Source of the DNA: Pseudomonadota bacterium
Lineage (GTDB): Bacteria > Pseudomonadota > Alphaproteobacteria > Rhizobiales > Beijerinckiaceae
Length of the DNA stretch: 6,235 nt
NCBI GenBank assembly: GCA_023393655.1
Contig: JAEWKP010000349.1
Span: forward strand, 1 to 6,235
Direction of reading: 5' to 3'
In this document: in pieces, positions 1-6,199 of the stretch
How the letters are laid out: each line of letters begins with the position of its first letter
How positions within the stretch are numbered: position 1 is the stretch's first letter
Translations under genes and position numbers: made by a program
The notes under the pieces: generated by a model
The model's database searches: none
What the model saw: only the letters and a program-made list of their open reading frames with translations
What the model was told of the DNA's origin: nothing

Positions 1-1119
1 GCCGCCGCGGCCATAGATGAACTTCTGGATCGAGTCGCGGTCGATCAGCAGGTTGATCGCCTGGCGCACGGCCGGGTCGGTCAGGGTCGGGTGCTTGGTC
101 TTGACGCTGGAACGCTCGCCATCGACCTCGGTCCACGGATCGGTCGTGTTCAGGATGATGAACTAGATATCGCCCGAGGGGACGGCGCTGATCTTGCCGC
201 GTCCGCCGGTCTCCATGCGCTTGAGGACCTCGTCCTCGACCTGCAGGTTCCAGGCATAATCGTATTCGCCGGTCTGCAGCACGGCGCGCGCCGCCGAGAC
301 CGCATCACCGCCGCCCTTGACCTCGAGCGTGTCGAAATGCGGCTGGTTCTTGACGTGATAGTCGGGGTTGCGTTCGCCGGTCAGGATGTCGCCCGGCTTG
401 AACTCGACGAACTTGTAGGGACCGGTGCCGACGGGCTTCAGGTTGGCCGGGGCCTCGCGCGACTTGGCGCCCTTGTACTCGCCGAAATGGTGCTTCGGGA
501 TGATCATGCCGGCGACGCCGACGAAGGGATCGGCCCAGAACGGGGTCGCTTCCTTGAAGATCACCTTGAAGGTGTGGGTGTCGACCTTCTCGACCTTGAT
601 GTCCTTGTAGGAGCCGGTCGTGTAGGCGGCGGTCGCCGGATCGGCGGCGTATTCCCAGGTGAAGACGGCGTCATCGGCCGTGAACGGCTTGCCGTCATGC
701 CATTTCACGCCCTGCTTCAACTTCCAGGTCACGGTCTTGCCGTCGGCGGACAGACCGCCATTGGCCCTGCTCGGGATTTCCGCGGCGAGCTGCGGGATCA
801 GGTTACCTTCCTTGTCCCAGCCGGCGAGCGGCTCGAAGAAGATGCGCGAGGCGATCTGGTCCTTGGTGCCCGCGGCGAAATGCGGGTTGAGCAGGGTCGG
901 GGCCTGCCAGAGCAGGATCTTGAGCGGACCGCCGCCGCCGGCCTTGGTCGGCTTGTAGGTATTGGCCGGCTGGGCCATCGCGACGTCGTTCCAGGCGAGG
1001 ATCTGGCTCGCCATCGGTGCCGTGATGCCCACGACCGCCATTTTCCGGATGAAGGATCGTCGCGACAGCGAGCCGTCCTTCACACCCGCGACCAGGCCGC
1101 GGATTTCCTCTTCCTTCAT
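1..1119 (-). pseudogene. Peptide/oligopeptide ABC transporter substrate-binding protein (SBP family 5), interrupted by an in-frame stop and cut by the window edge
   Basis: The gene encodes a Tat-exported extracellular solute-binding protein of the DppA/OppA family, which delivers peptides or similar solutes to an ABC importer. Residues 17-26 hold a twin-arginine signal (SLSRRSFIRK), with a likely cleavage after AMA at 47-49. Family features follow: LNPHFAAGT (77-85), FEPLAGWD (95-102), WKLKQGVKWHDGKPFTADD (132-150), and VGTGPYKFVEFKPGD (230-244). Codon 319 is TAG (163-165), giving 318 residues where such proteins usually have over 500. The same frame then stays open for 54 codons to position 1, with family-like segments LNTTDPWTEVDGERSS and DPAVRQAINLLIDRDSI. 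No frameshift is needed, so a single base change (perhaps GAG or CAG to TAG) or a sequencing error explains it. It has its own strong ribosome binding site after a 387-nt gap. Permease genes would be expected beyond the left edge. Confidence 0.8.
163..165 (-). other. Premature amber stop codon inside the peptide-binding-protein gene
   Basis: The minus strand reads TCG GGC GAT ATC TAG TTC ATC ATC. The codons on both sides are in one frame and both flanks read as family 5 binding-protein sequence, so this TAG interrupts the gene. From memory of the family, a glutamate or other polar residue is usual at this site, one base away from TAG. Confidence 0.85.
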
Positions 1120-1124
1120 AGGTT

Positions 1125-1130
1125 CCCTCC
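1125..1130 (-). promoter_or_regulatory. Strong ribosome binding site that fixes the start at 1119
   Basis: The minus strand reads GGAGGG, then a five-nt spacer AACCT, then ATG at 1119-1117. This is the strongest Shine-Dalgarno match in the window. It decides the start codon in favour of MKEEEIRG over in-frame starts further upstream in the open but unlikely extension. Confidence 0.8.
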
Positions 1131-1153
1131 ACCTTTTCACCGATTGGTGCCCC

Positions 1154-1168
1154 CGGCATTCGATGCCG
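1154..1168 (-). promoter_or_regulatory. Inverted repeat in the leader of the peptide-binding-protein gene
   Basis: CGGCAT-TCG-ATGCCG has perfect 6-bp arms with a 3-nt loop and ends 34 nt before the ATG at 1119. It is placed in the probable 5' leader or promoter of the binding-protein gene and could be an operator or an mRNA hairpin. Read on the plus strand it is followed by TGTTTTCTG, but no plus-strand gene precedes it, so a terminator role is unlikely. Function unknown. Confidence 0.3.
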
Positions 1169-1450
1169 TGTTTTCTGTGGCGCGCCAGCAATGCATGGCC
1201 GAGCCCGGGCGTCCAGTCGCCGAATGAACCGAGCATGCGGGCAATGCGCATCGCCGTTCGACACTGTGGGTGGAGAGAGGCGGCGCTCGTGCCCGGAGAC
1301 AGCGGCCGGCCGGCTGCCCGCGAGGAGGGGCCAGCGGCCAGACGGCAACCCGGTTTTGCGCGCAACTTTACCCGCTGGGTCGAATGCAGGTCGAGGGCTC
1401 CCGGCCATTGCGATCCCGCGATCATGTGGCTGCGGGCAAAATCCTTCCCT

Positions 1451-1473
1451 CACGGCGCGAACCTCGCGTCGTG
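1451..1473 (-). terminator. Imperfect hairpin downstream of the lyase gene, possible transcription terminator
   Basis: Arms CACGGCGCGA (1451-1460) and TCGCGTCGTG (1464-1473) pair over ten positions around a 3-nt loop. There is one internal defect, 1455 against 1469, which is an A-C mismatch in the minus-strand RNA. The hairpin starts 33 nt past the lyase stop, which suits the end of the operon. There is no immediate U-tract: the nearest is TTTT about nine nt further on (1438-1442 region). An efficient intrinsic terminator is therefore doubtful, and Rho-dependent termination is equally possible. Confidence 0.3.
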
Positions 1474-1506
1474 TCGTTGTGATCCCGGTCTCGGAGCTGC
1501 CTTCGG

Positions 1507-2691
1507 TCAGGCAGCCTTGGTCGCAGGGGCCCGCCCGAGCACCGACAGCAGGCGGCTGAGATCGGCCCAGAGCTCGTCCGGTTCCTCGAGCCCGATGCTG
1601 ATGCGCAGCAATGGGCCTTTCGCGGTCCAGGCCGTCGCGCTCCGGTCCTGCGCGATCGCCTGCGGCGCGACGAGACTGCGCGTGCCGCCCCAGGAGGCGC
1701 CGATGGCGAAGACGCGCAATGCGCTCAATGCCGCGCTCATGGCCTCGTCGTCGACCGGCTTCAGCACGAGACTGAAGAGGCCGGAGGAACGCCCCATGTC
1801 CCGCTTCCAGATGCCATGCCCCGGGCAGGAGGGCAGGGCCGGATGCAGCACGCGCTCGACCATGGGATGATCGACGAGCCGGCGGGCGAAATCCTCGGAG
1901 ACCTTGCCCATATGAGCGACCCGGAGGCCCATGGTCTCGATGCCGCGCAGCGCGAGCTGGCATTCGTCCGGCGAGACGCCGATGCCGAAGCCGCGCAGGA
2001 TTTCCTTCATCTTCTGGCGCAGCGCGATGTCCTTGACGGTGACCGAGCCGAGCAGAAGGTCGGAATGGCCGCCGACATATTTGGTCAGCGCCTCGCAGGC
2101 GAAATCGGCGCCGTGCACCAGCGGCTTGAAGATGAGCGGCGTCGCCCATGTATTGTCGCAGCCGACCAGGGCGCCCTTCGCCTTGGCGGCCGCCACGATG
2201 GCGGGCACATCCTGCACCTCCATCGTATTGGAGCCGGGCGACTCGACCCAGACCAGTTTGACGGTTTCGTCGATGAGCTCGGCGATGCCTGCCCCGATCA
2301 GGGGATCGTAGAAGCCGTGGGCGATGCCGCGCGGCGCCAGATACTCGGTGCAGAAGCTGCGGACCGGCGGATAGACGTGATCGGGAATCAGCACCTTGTC
2401 GCCGGGCATCAGCACGGAGAGCATGACCGTGGTCACGGCCGCCTGCCCGGAGGGCACGAGCACGGTGCGCACGCCGTCGTGCAAGGCCGTCAACTGCGCT
2501 TCCAGCGTACGGGTTGTCGGGGTGCCGTGCAGGCCATAGGTATAGCCGTCGAAGCCGCGATACTTGCGGGCCATGAAGCTCGCGCCGTCCGGATAGACGA
2601 TGGTCGAGGCGCGGTGCGTCGGCACGGCAAGCGAGGCATAGCCCTCCTCGTTGACGGCCGGGTGATGAACGCAAAGTGTCTGGTCGTGCAT
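1507..2691 (-). CDS. metC: Cystathionine beta-lyase (MetC-class PLP-dependent C-S lyase)
   Basis: This 394-residue cytoplasmic enzyme belongs to the Cys/Met-metabolism PLP family (fold type I). It would cleave the C-S bond of cystathionine or another S-substituted cysteine to give a thiol (homocysteine), pyruvate and ammonia. Long stretches look like E. coli MetC: DPLIGAGI (129-136), ESPGSNTMEVQDVPAIV (150-166), and HPALP...GHGIWKRD (283-298). Landmarks are Y52, SGQAA (81-85) for the cofactor phosphate, Y107, D179 in CDNTWA facing the pyridine nitrogen, Schiff-base lysine K204 in ALTKYVGGHSD, S333-W334 and substrate-carboxylate R363. In E. coli MetC the Y-x-R phosphate motif has an arginine; here the segment is YGLHGT, so that arginine is leucine. 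The ATG follows AAGGGA by eight nt. It lies 84 nt after the M20D gene on the same strand, so it is probably in the operon or just behind an internal promoter. Confidence 0.85.
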   Translation of the reverse strand: MHDQTLCVHHPAVNEEGYASLAVPTHRASTIVYPDGASFMARKYRGFDGYTYGLHGTPTTRTLEAQLTALHDGVRTVLVPSGQAAVTTVMLSVLMPGDKVLIPDHVYPPVRSFCTEYLAPRGIAHGFYDPLIGAGIAELIDETVKLVWVESPGSNTMEVQDVPAIVAAAKAKGALVGCDNTWATPLIFKPLVHGADFACEALTKYVGGHSDLLLGSVTVKDIALRQKMKEILRGFGIGVSPDECQLALRGIETMGLRVAHMGKVSEDFARRLVDHPMVERVLHPALPSCPGHGIWKRDMGRSSGLFSLVLKPVDDEAMSAALSALRVFAIGASWGGTRSLVAPQAIAQDRSATAWTAKGPLLRISIGLEEPDELWADLSRLLSVLGRAPATKAA

Positions 2692-2718
2692 GGTCGGCTT
2701 CCCTTGTCGGGCTGATAC

Positions 2719-2730
2719 TCAAAGCTTTGA
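2719..2730. promoter_or_regulatory. 12-bp perfect palindrome in the gap upstream of the lyase gene
   Basis: TCAAAGCTTTGA is a perfect 12-bp palindrome in the 84-nt space between the amidohydrolase stop and the lyase start, centred about 33 nt upstream of the lyase ATG. It stands out as an AT-rich island in GC-rich DNA. Its position would suit an operator for a dimeric regulator acting on an internal promoter. No clear -35/-10 pair is visible beside it and the regulator is not in the window. A palindrome of this length occurs by chance about once per few kilobases, so only its location makes it notable. Confidence 0.35.
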
Positions 2731-2753
2731 AAACAGGCCGCAATCAGCCTCGG

Positions 2754-2769
2754 GGCATCGCATGATGCC
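2754..2769 (-). promoter_or_regulatory. Small perfect inverted repeat after the M20D gene
   Basis: The sequence GGCATC-GCAT-GATGCC has two perfect 6-bp arms and a 4-nt loop, and lies six nt past the amidohydrolase stop. On the minus-strand transcript it would form a short hairpin, but it is not followed by a run of U, so it is not a standard intrinsic terminator. It could be an mRNA 3'-end stabiliser, a weak attenuator or an operator. The inner half-sites GGCAT and ATGCC recur at 1155-1167 with a different spacer. Function unknown. Confidence 0.35.
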
Positions 2770-2775
2770 GGGATG

Positions 2776-3936
2776 TTATGAGGTCAGGGCGTCATCCTGC
2801 AGCGCGCGCCTGGCAACCTGGTGCATCCAGTCGATCGCCGTGGGCAGGATGGCGTCGTTGAAGTCGTAGCGGGCGTTGTGAAGCTCGCCATCCGGTCCCG
2901 CCGGGCCATTGCCGATCCAGACATAGGCGCCCAGCTTGTCCTTGATCAGGAAGGAGAAATCGTCGCCGGTGGTGCTGGGGCGAAGGTCGGTGCGGACCTT
3001 GGCGCCGATCGCCTCGCCGGCCGCGACCGCGAGCTTCACCTCGGCCGGGGTGTTGATGATCGACCGGCCGGACGAGAGGATCTCGACATCGGCGCGCATG
3101 CCGTAGGCTTCGCAGGTGCCGGCGATCAGGCTTTCCATGCGCCTGATGACGGCCTCGCGCACCTCCTGCCGATAGGTCCGCAACGTGCCGATGAGCGTGA
3201 CGCTCTCCGGGATCTGGTTGCTGACGACGCCGCCCTGGATCTGGCCGATCGAGAGCACGACGGCATCGCAGGGATCGACATTGCGCGAGATGATGGTGTG
3301 CAGACCCATGATCAGATGCGCCGAGGCCAGGATCGGGTCGCGTGTCTGGTGCGGGATCGCGGCATGGCCAGCGAGCCCGTGCAGCGTCACCTGCCAGCGC
3401 CCGCCCGCCGCCATCACCGGTCCGTCATGGACGGCGACGGTGCCGGCCTCCAGCCCCGGCCAGTTATGGAAGGCGAAGACGCGCTCCATCGGGAAGCGCT
3501 CGAACAGTCCGTCCGCGATCATCGCCCTGGCGCCGGCGCCGTTCTCCTCTGCCGGCTGGAAGATGAACTGGATCGTGCCTTTCCAGTCGGGATCGGCTGC
3601 AAGCATGGCGGCCGCGCCCAGCAGGGCGACCGCGTGGCCGTCATGGCCGCAGGCATGCATCGCACCCGGGTTCAGCGAGGCATAGGGCAGGTCATTGCGC
3701 TCCGCGATCGGCAGGGCATCGATATCGCCACGCAGGCCGACCGAGCGGTTGGAGCCCGGCCGCGACAGCGTCGCCACGATGCCGGCGCCGCCGATACCGG
3801 CCTCGAAGGGAATGCCGAGTTCGCGCAGACGGTCCTGGAGGAAGGCAGAGGTCCTCGTCTCCTGCTCGGAGAGTTCGGGGTGCGCATGGAGATGGCGGCG
3901 CCACTCGGTCAGCCGTGGAAGAAGTGTCGTATCCAT
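2776..3936 (-). CDS. M20D family metal-dependent amidohydrolase (N-acyl-amino-acid / amino-acid-conjugate hydrolase)
   Basis: The 386-residue protein has the length and motifs of M20D amidohydrolases (hippurate hydrolase, IAA-amino-acid hydrolase, YxeP, N-acetyldiaminopimelate deacetylase), which cleave amide bonds of N-acylated amino acids in the cytoplasm. Visible motifs in order are RRHLHAHPELSEQE (13-26), GLRGDIDALPI (67-77), MHACGHDGH (93-101) with metal ligands C96 and H98, FQPAEEN (126-132) with catalytic and ligand glutamates E130/E131, FHNWP (156-160) with H157, the dimerisation-domain segment GLAGHAA (187-193), TTGDDFS (322-328), and ELHN with H353. All expected active-site residues are present and there is no signal peptide. 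It starts 20 nt after the permease stop with only a weak GGA ribosome binding site, consistent with operon expression. The exact acyl group and amino acid cannot be read from sequence. Confidence 0.9.
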   Translation of the reverse strand: MDTTLLPRLTEWRRHLHAHPELSEQETRTSAFLQDRLRELGIPFEAGIGGAGIVATLSRPGSNRSVGLRGDIDALPIAERNDLPYASLNPGAMHACGHDGHAVALLGAAAMLAADPDWKGTIQFIFQPAEENGAGARAMIADGLFERFPMERVFAFHNWPGLEAGTVAVHDGPVMAAGGRWQVTLHGLAGHAAIPHQTRDPILASAHLIMGLHTIISRNVDPCDAVVLSIGQIQGGVVSNQIPESVTLIGTLRTYRQEVREAVIRRMESLIAGTCEAYGMRADVEILSSGRSIINTPAEVKLAVAAGEAIGAKVRTDLRPSTTGDDFSFLIKDKLGAYVWIGNGPAGPDGELHNARYDFNDAILPTAIDWMHQVARRALQDDALTS

Positions 3937-3956
3937 GATCGGTCCGTCTGCAGGAA

Positions 3957-4616
3957 TCAGCGTTTCGCGGAGAGCAGCAGGCGCTCCTCCAGCCGCCTGA
4001 CGAGCCAGGCGAGCACGAGGGCGATGGCGAGGAAGATCGCGCCGACAACCACCATCGGCTCGGTGTAGCGGAAGGTGTCGGAGGCGATGTCGAGCGCCGC
4101 GCCGAAGGCTTCGTAGACGGCTATGGCGGCGAGATAGGGCGTCGATTTGAAGATGCCGATGAAATAATTGCCCATCGGGGCTGCGATATTACGCAGCATC
4201 TGCGGCGCGATCACCAGGATGACGGTCTGCAACCGCTTCAGGCCGAGCGCGCGTGCCGCCTCGAACTGGCCGGGCTTCACGCCGTCGATGCCGGCCTTGA
4301 AGACCTCGGCGAGATAGCCGCTGTAATAGATGCTGATCGCGATGACGCCGATGGCCAGCGCCGGCAGCTTGATGCCGTAGGACGGCAGCACGAAGTAGAA
4401 GAAGTAGAGCTGCACGAGCAGCGGCGTCGAGCGGATGAAGTCGATCAGGAAGCGCATCGCATAGCGCATCACGCGGTTGCTGCGCCGCGCGATCTCCAGG
4501 CTGAAGCCGAGCAGGGATGCGCCGATGCAGCTCAAGAGCGCGACCAAGATCGAGGTCCAGAGCGCGCCGGCGATCTTCGGCACGAGCGAGAGGGCAAAGC
4601 CCGCGTCAAACAGCAT
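3957..4616 (-). CDS. ehuD: Polar amino acid ABC transporter permease, EhuD-like
   Basis: This is the second PAAT-family permease, also 219 residues and presumed partner of the preceding one. Hydrophobic segments lie near 8-40, 52-80, 84-103, 130-142 and 186-205. FIRSTPLLVQLYFFY (60-74) is the conserved R-S/G-T-P-L/P-L-V-Q segment. The EAA loop runs from E104 through GVKPGQFEAARALGL (112-126), which is almost canonical. Its ATG lies inside the end of the upstream permease gene (11-nt overlap at 4606-4616), with GGAAG about eight nt upstream as ribosome binding site. The next gene, an M20 hydrolase, starts 20 nt after this stop, so transport and hydrolysis look co-transcribed. The EAA motif is better preserved here than in the partner, where it reads EAGRSLGL. 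As with the other subunits, EhuD names the family and not the ligand. Confidence 0.85.
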   Translation of the reverse strand: MLFDAGFALSLVPKIAGALWTSILVALLSCIGASLLGFSLEIARRSNRVMRYAMRFLIDFIRSTPLLVQLYFFYFVLPSYGIKLPALAIGVIAISIYYSGYLAEVFKAGIDGVKPGQFEAARALGLKRLQTVILVIAPQMLRNIAAPMGNYFIGIFKSTPYLAAIAVYEAFGAALDIASDTFRYTEPMVVVGAIFLAIALVLAWLVRRLEERLLLSAKR

Positions 4617-5265
4617 GGTCGAGCTTCCGTCCGGCGCCGACCTTCCGCTCGACCCAGCGGCCGATGATCGTCGCGGGGTAGCACAGGATGAAATAGGCCA
4701 CGAGCAGCGCGAAATAGACCTTCGGCGGATCGTAGAAGAGCTGCGAGATTTCCTTGGCGCGGAAGGTCATGTCGGTCAGCGTCACCAGCGAGACCAGCGC
4801 CGTGCCCTTAACCAGCTGGATGAACTGGTTGATGAAGGTCGGTACCATCGCGAGCAGCGCCTGCGGCAGTTCGATCAGCATCAGGATCTGCCAGCTGCGC
4901 AGGCCGAGCGAGCGCCCGGCCTCGCTCTGTCCCTTGTCGAGCGATTGCAAGGCGCCGCGCACGGCCTGGCTGCCATAGGCGCCGATATGCAGGCCGAGCA
5001 CCATCGATCCGACAGTGATCCCCGAGAGCCGCAGGCCGAAGGAGGGCAGCGTATAGTAGAAGCCGTAGAGCAGGATGATGACCGAGGTCGAACGCCAGAA
5101 CTCGATCACCGCCGTGATCGCGCCATAGGCGAGACCACGCCAGCTATGCTGGGCGATGCCGGCGGCGAAGGCGAAGGGCACGGCATAGAGCATGCCGAGC
5201 ACCGTCACCGTCAGCGTGACGTTCAGCCCCTGGAAGATGCCCGAGAGGACTTCGAGAAAGCTCAT
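4606..5265 (-). CDS. ehuC: Polar amino acid ABC transporter permease, EhuC-like
   Basis: This is a 219-residue inner-membrane permease of the His/Glu/Gln/Arg/opine (PAAT) family, at the usual length. Hydrophobic segments lie near residues 13-37, 46-76, 84-97, 127-143 and 183-202. FWRSTSVIILLY (56-67) matches the F-R-S/G-T-P motif of these permeases. The cytoplasmic EAA loop that docks to the ATPase spans about 99-122 and ends in SEAGRSLGL. The gene starts 17 nt after the binding-protein stop and its 3' end overlaps the second permease, so translation of the two is probably coupled. The ribosome binding site is weak (only AGG inside GCAGGCAGC), which fits coupling to the upstream gene. It most likely forms a heterodimeric channel with the next gene product. 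EhuC is the best relative by order and style, but the substrate is not determined. Confidence 0.85.
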   Translation of the reverse strand: MSFLEVLSGIFQGLNVTLTVTVLGMLYAVPFAFAAGIAQHSWRGLAYGAITAVIEFWRSTSVIILLYGFYYTLPSFGLRLSGITVGSMVLGLHIGAYGSQAVRGALQSLDKGQSEAGRSLGLRSWQILMLIELPQALLAMVPTFINQFIQLVKGTALVSLVTLTDMTFRAKEISQLFYDPPKVYFALLVAYFILCYPATIIGRWVERKVGAGRKLDHAV

Positions 5266-5282
5266 GGCGCTGCCTGCGCCGC

Positions 5283-6167
5283 TCAGCCGTTGCCGGCGCA
5301 GATCTGCGCCGTGGTGACGGAGCCGGCATCCTCGTCGGCGGTGAAGTTGTATTTCTCCATGATCGGCTTGAGGCCGCCGCTGGCGCGCAGCTTGGCGAGC
5401 TCGGCGTTATAGGCATCACGCAGCTTGGCGCTGCTCTTGGGGAAAACCGTGCCGGTATAGAGCTTGGCCGGTTGGCCGTTCGGCTTGATCAGGCCCTTGA
5501 ACGGCACGGCGCGCTCGATGCCCTCGACCTTCTGTTCCTCGATGACGCCGATGGCGCTCGGCGCCGACAACGTCGCAACATCGGCACGATCGGCGAGGAT
5601 CGCGCTAACGGCGGCTTCGTTGTTCGGGAAGAGCGAGACCTGCGCTTCCGGCACGCCGGCCGCAATGGCGTTCTTGGTATTCTCGGATCCCCGGCCGCCG
5701 GCGAGACGCACCTTCGGGTTCTTCGCGATGTCCTCGTAGGAATGCAGCTTGAGCGGGTTGCCCTTCTTGACCAGCAGGCTGTCGCCCACCGCGACATCCG
5801 GCTCGCTGAACAGCACCTGCTCGCAGCGCGGCGGGGTTATCGCGACGCCGGAGGCGATGATGTCGAAGCGCCCCGCCAGCAGGCCCGGGATCATGGCGCC
5901 GAAATCGGAGACGACGAACTCGAAATCCTTGACGCCGAGCGGCGCGAAGACGGCGCGGATGACGTCGGGGTGGATGCCGACGACCTTGCTGTCCTTGTCG
6001 CGATAAGCCCAGGGCGTGCGGTTATGGATGCCGACGACGAGCTTCTTGCCGGCCCATTCCGAGGATTGGGCCTGCGCCTTGGACGTATTCAGGCCGCTGA
6101 AGGCCGAGAATACCGTGACGGCACCTGCAAGGAGGAGGGGGAGGCGTCGGCGCGAGATGGCGGTCAT
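5283..6167 (-). CDS. ehuB: EhuB-like periplasmic amino-acid-binding protein of an ABC importer
   Basis: This 294-residue solute-binding protein (bacterial family 3) captures a small ligand in the periplasm and passes it to the two permeases encoded next. Residues 1-33 form an export signal: basic SRRR at 5-8, a hydrophobic stretch at 9-24, and probable cleavage after AQA at 31-33. The family 3 core follows. GAMIPGLLAGRFD (90-102) and TPPRC (111-115) closely resemble EhuB, and R114 is the expected ligand-carboxylate arginine. KKGNP (134-138), SYEDIAKNP (143-151) and the C-terminal TTAQICAG tail (285-292) also look EhuB-like. The start is supported by TGGAGA at 6173-6178, five nt upstream. The ligand is uncertain: pocket positions I recall as glutamate and phenylalanine in ectoine-binding EhuB appear to be R50 and A109 here. 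The symbol reflects family, not proven ectoine transport. Confidence 0.85.
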   Translation of the reverse strand: MTAISRRRLPLLLAGAVTVFSAFSGLNTSKAQAQSSEWAGKKLVVGIHNRTPWAYRDKDSKVVGIHPDVIRAVFAPLGVKDFEFVVSDFGAMIPGLLAGRFDIIASGVAITPPRCEQVLFSEPDVAVGDSLLVKKGNPLKLHSYEDIAKNPKVRLAGGRGSENTKNAIAAGVPEAQVSLFPNNEAAVSAILADRADVATLSAPSAIGVIEEQKVEGIERAVPFKGLIKPNGQPAKLYTGTVFPKSSAKLRDAYNAELAKLRASGGLKPIMEKYNFTADEDAGSVTTAQICAGNG

Positions 6168-6199
6168 GTCTGTCTCCAGTCGAGATTGGCTGAAACTGC

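Larger units (their letters stand above)
1120..1506 (-). other. 387-nt intergenic region upstream of the peptide-binding-protein gene
   Basis: No credible gene lies here. The downstream gene's frame happens to stay open upstream to 1425, but it has no family similarity and the strong ribosome binding site sits at 1125-1130. The length implies that the lyase operon ends and a new transcription unit begins here. The region holds the imperfect hairpin at 1451-1473, a GC palindrome at 1303-1312, and a short inverted repeat at 1154-1168. I could not identify a convincing -35/-10 promoter; an alphaproteobacterial sigma-70 promoter with a weak match would be easy to miss by eye. Confidence 0.5.

Noticed and set aside
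163..165. Programmed recoding of TAG (for example pyrrolysine or deliberate readthrough)
   Set aside because: Pyrrolysine is not expected in this type of bacterium, no special downstream structure was seen, and a single-base mutation or error is far simpler.
91..1227. 378-codon plus-strand open frame opposite the peptide-binding-protein gene
   Set aside because: Shadow of the real minus-strand gene; no recognisable domain and no ribosome binding site of note.
1303..1312. CGGCCGGCCG palindrome in the 387-nt intergenic region
   Set aside because: Pure G/C palindromes of this size are common by chance in DNA of this composition, and it has no positional link to a promoter.
1120..1425. N-terminal extension of the peptide-binding protein
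   Set aside because: The frame is open by chance. The extension lacks family similarity, would bury the twin-arginine signal inside the protein, and ignores the strong GGAGGG site at 1125-1130.
1816..2715. Long plus-strand open frame opposite the lyase gene (also a shorter one at 1931-2311)
   Set aside because: It is antisense to a gene with clear family motifs, rich in D, R, G and H as expected for a GC-rich shadow frame, and resembles no family I know.
803..2743. 646-codon minus-strand open frame spanning the lyase, the intergenic region and part of the binding-protein gene
   Set aside because: It is in a different frame from two well-supported genes, is full of R, G, A and P, and carries none of their motifs.
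2821..4068. 415-codon plus-strand open frame opposite the M20D gene
   Set aside because: The amidohydrolase on the other strand has all catalytic motifs. This frame has shadow-type composition and crosses the M20D-permease junction.
4477..5412. 311-codon plus-strand open frame opposite the permeases
   Set aside because: Antisense to two recognisable permeases and the end of the binding protein, highly charged and low in motif content; a GC-content artefact.
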